From positions 188,410-252,409 of the forward strand of contig NZ_FTMG01000008.1 in NCBI RefSeq assembly GCF_900155965.1: DNA of 64,000 bases, written 5' to 3'. Below the pieces are notes generated by a model. It saw only the letters and a list, made by a program, of their open reading frames with translations, was not told the DNA's origin and searched no databases. The stretch comes from Mucilaginibacter lappiensis. GTDB taxonomy: Bacteria > Bacteroidota > Bacteroidia > Sphingobacteriales > Sphingobacteriaceae. Positions 62,864 to 64,000 of the stretch are shown here, one piece after another (the first letter of the stretch is position 1; the number at the start of each line of letters is the position of its first letter). The position numbers and the translations under genes were made by a program.

Positions 62864-64000
62864 ATGAAAAAGATCATCATATATTCAACGGTATTGCTTA
62901 TTGCCCTTACTGTATCCTGTTCCAAGGACTTTACCAAGATCAATACAAATCCGGCCAGCTTTACATCGGCAGCGCCAGAAGCTGTTTTAACAGGAGCCTT
63001 TGTAAATACCATTAACAAGTTTGAATCCAATAATGTGGTTTACCTTTGGGAATACTCCCATTTGATTGATCCGGTTGGCCGCTATATTGGTGGGGACGAC
63101 GGTGGTGGCGCCACGTGGACTTTGTTTTATGCCAACGTATTAGGTTCCACACGTCAGCTTAAAAAACTATATCAGGGAAATCCGGCCTATACCAACCGGA
63201 TGGCTATCACCGATATATGGGAATGTTATGTATATACCTACCTGGTTGGTTGTTACGGCCCGATACCTTATGATAATGCGGGCAAAACAGATAACACTGA
63301 CGTGGAGTATAACGACGAGAATAGTATTTATACCTCGTTGCTTACCCGTCTTAAGGCCGATGCCGCGGCTATAAACACCTCGGGCGATAAGTTTAGTCCT
63401 GATGTGATATACAATGGCGATATGACCAAATGGATAAAATTTGCTAACACGCTGAGGCTGCGGATAGCTTTAACTGTGCAGAATAACCTCCCTGATGTGG
63501 CTGCCACCAATATACGGGAGCTGATGGGTAACGAAAGTACCCTGATCAGTTCAGATGCAGACGATCCTAAACTAAGCTATGGTACCGCTACGGGTAGCCA
63601 GTCGCCATATAATGTGATGCTGGTACAAGGCACATCTTATCAGGGGACGGCCACGCCGGTTATGAGCGATTATGTGTTCACTTATTTTCGTTCCTATCAT
63701 GATCCGCGTTTGGATACCTACTTTAACAAAGCGGCTACGCCCTTTAATATCCAGGATACGTTGACAAGTAAAAATGATAACCTGCATTATATAGTTATTT
63801 ATCCTATCCCGCATCTGGGGCAACCCAAATCGCCTGCGCTTTTAAGCCAATGGGGGCTTCAAAATCCACCTTTTGCTGGATCTACGGTACCGGTCAACTT
63901 CAGTACACTACCAGCGGCGCTGACGGCTGCCACCCGGCCGTTTTATATGATGACCTACGCCGAAGTTTGCTTTATGAAGGCCGAAGCAGCCCAGCGAGGT
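62864..64000 (+). CDS. SusD_2-type substrate-binding lipoprotein (3' partial)
   Basis: The frame is open from the ATG at 62864 to the end of the window, giving 379 codons; the 3' end lies outside. Lipoprotein signal with lipobox TVSC (Cys19) and the following SKDFTKINTNP, a motif typical of the SusD/RagB SusD_2 group. Later blocks are IWECYVYTYLVGCYGPIPYD, KWIKFANTLRLRIALTVQN and MMTYAEVCFMKAEAAQRG. It starts 3 bp after SusC. The missing tail should contain the C-terminal repeats of the family. Confidence 0.94.
   Translation, partial: MKKIIIYSTVLLIALTVSCSKDFTKINTNPASFTSAAPEAVLTGAFVNTINKFESNNVVYLWEYSHLIDPVGRYIGGDDGGGATWTLFYANVLGSTRQLKKLYQGNPAYTNRMAITDIWECYVYTYLVGCYGPIPYDNAGKTDNTDVEYNDENSIYTSLLTRLKADAAAINTSGDKFSPDVIYNGDMTKWIKFANTLRLRIALTVQNNLPDVAATNIRELMGNESTLISSDADDPKLSYGTATGSQSPYNVMLVQGTSYQGTATPVMSDYVFTYFRSYHDPRLDTYFNKAATPFNIQDTLTSKNDNLHYIVIYPIPHLGQPKSPALLSQWGLQNPPFAGSTVPVNFSTLPAALTAATRPFYMMTYAEVCFMKAEAAQRG

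Overview
The window looks like a chromosomal segment of a carbohydrate-degrading Bacteroidota, probably a soil or plant-associated Sphingobacteriaceae of the Mucilaginibacter/Pedobacter type. This is inferred from four SusC/SusD pairs, glycoside hydrolases with signal peptides, lipoproteins with CK(K/D)-type starts, AT-rich leaders with few Shine-Dalgarno sites, and TAnnTTTG-type -7 boxes. I see no rRNA, tRNA, CRISPR array, transposase or phage gene.

Layout. (1) 1-9600: polysaccharide utilization locus A, with a SusC (5' end outside the window), SusD, a GH28 pectinase-type hydrolase, a GH89 alpha-N-acetylglucosaminidase and a DUF5009 multi-TM protein related to heparan-alpha-glucosaminide N-acetyltransferase. 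It is closed by a strong hairpin. (2) 9615-15574: on the minus strand a small lipoprotein and a modular GH13 amylase (GH13, Ig-like, CBM26-like, ricin-like), divergent from a TPR-TM-LuxR (DUF6377-type) regulator. An HtrA-like protease without signal peptide follows. (3) 16038-25872: a second SusC/SusD pair, then two amidohydrolase-fold proteins of which only one module keeps its metal ligands. (4) 25873-27702: a repeat-rich patch with REP-like palindromes and a 112-bp direct repeat flanking about 780 bp that carry one small membrane protein; an NlpC/P60 endopeptidase lies at its left edge. (5) 27692-37923: a cluster of Planctomycetes-style proteins: a GSDH/HEAT/cytochrome c protein on the minus strand, and on the plus strand DUF1549/DUF1553 with cytochrome motifs, a Tat-exported DUF1501 protein, a Tat-exported NHL propeller protein and a DUF2231/cytochrome/LRR fusion. 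(6) 38014-48811: mostly stand-alone genes: a C1 peptidase, a PIF1/RecD-like helicase with HRDC-like tail, a two-gene Cdd1 operon, a FAD monooxygenase operon with a divergent AraC regulator, a divergent azoR/HxlR pair with a very clear operator region, PepE dipeptidase and a GNAT. (7) 49191-56557: locus C, with GH43, SusC, SusD and a GH71/99-like enzyme. (8) 56609-64000: a membrane-spanning Kelch/SARP-type regulator divergent from a fourth SusC and a SusD cut by the window end.

How the parts fit: each SusC/SusD pair should import oligosaccharides produced by the nearby secreted hydrolases. The DUF6377 and SARP-type membrane proteins are the likely sensors for their neighbouring loci. GH89 plus DUF5009 echoes the last two steps that release alpha-linked glucosamine in lysosomal heparan sulfate breakdown. 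The haem-protein cluster is the least understood part and the best candidate for an undescribed periplasmic redox system. All functional calls come from reading motifs by eye; no database search was run.
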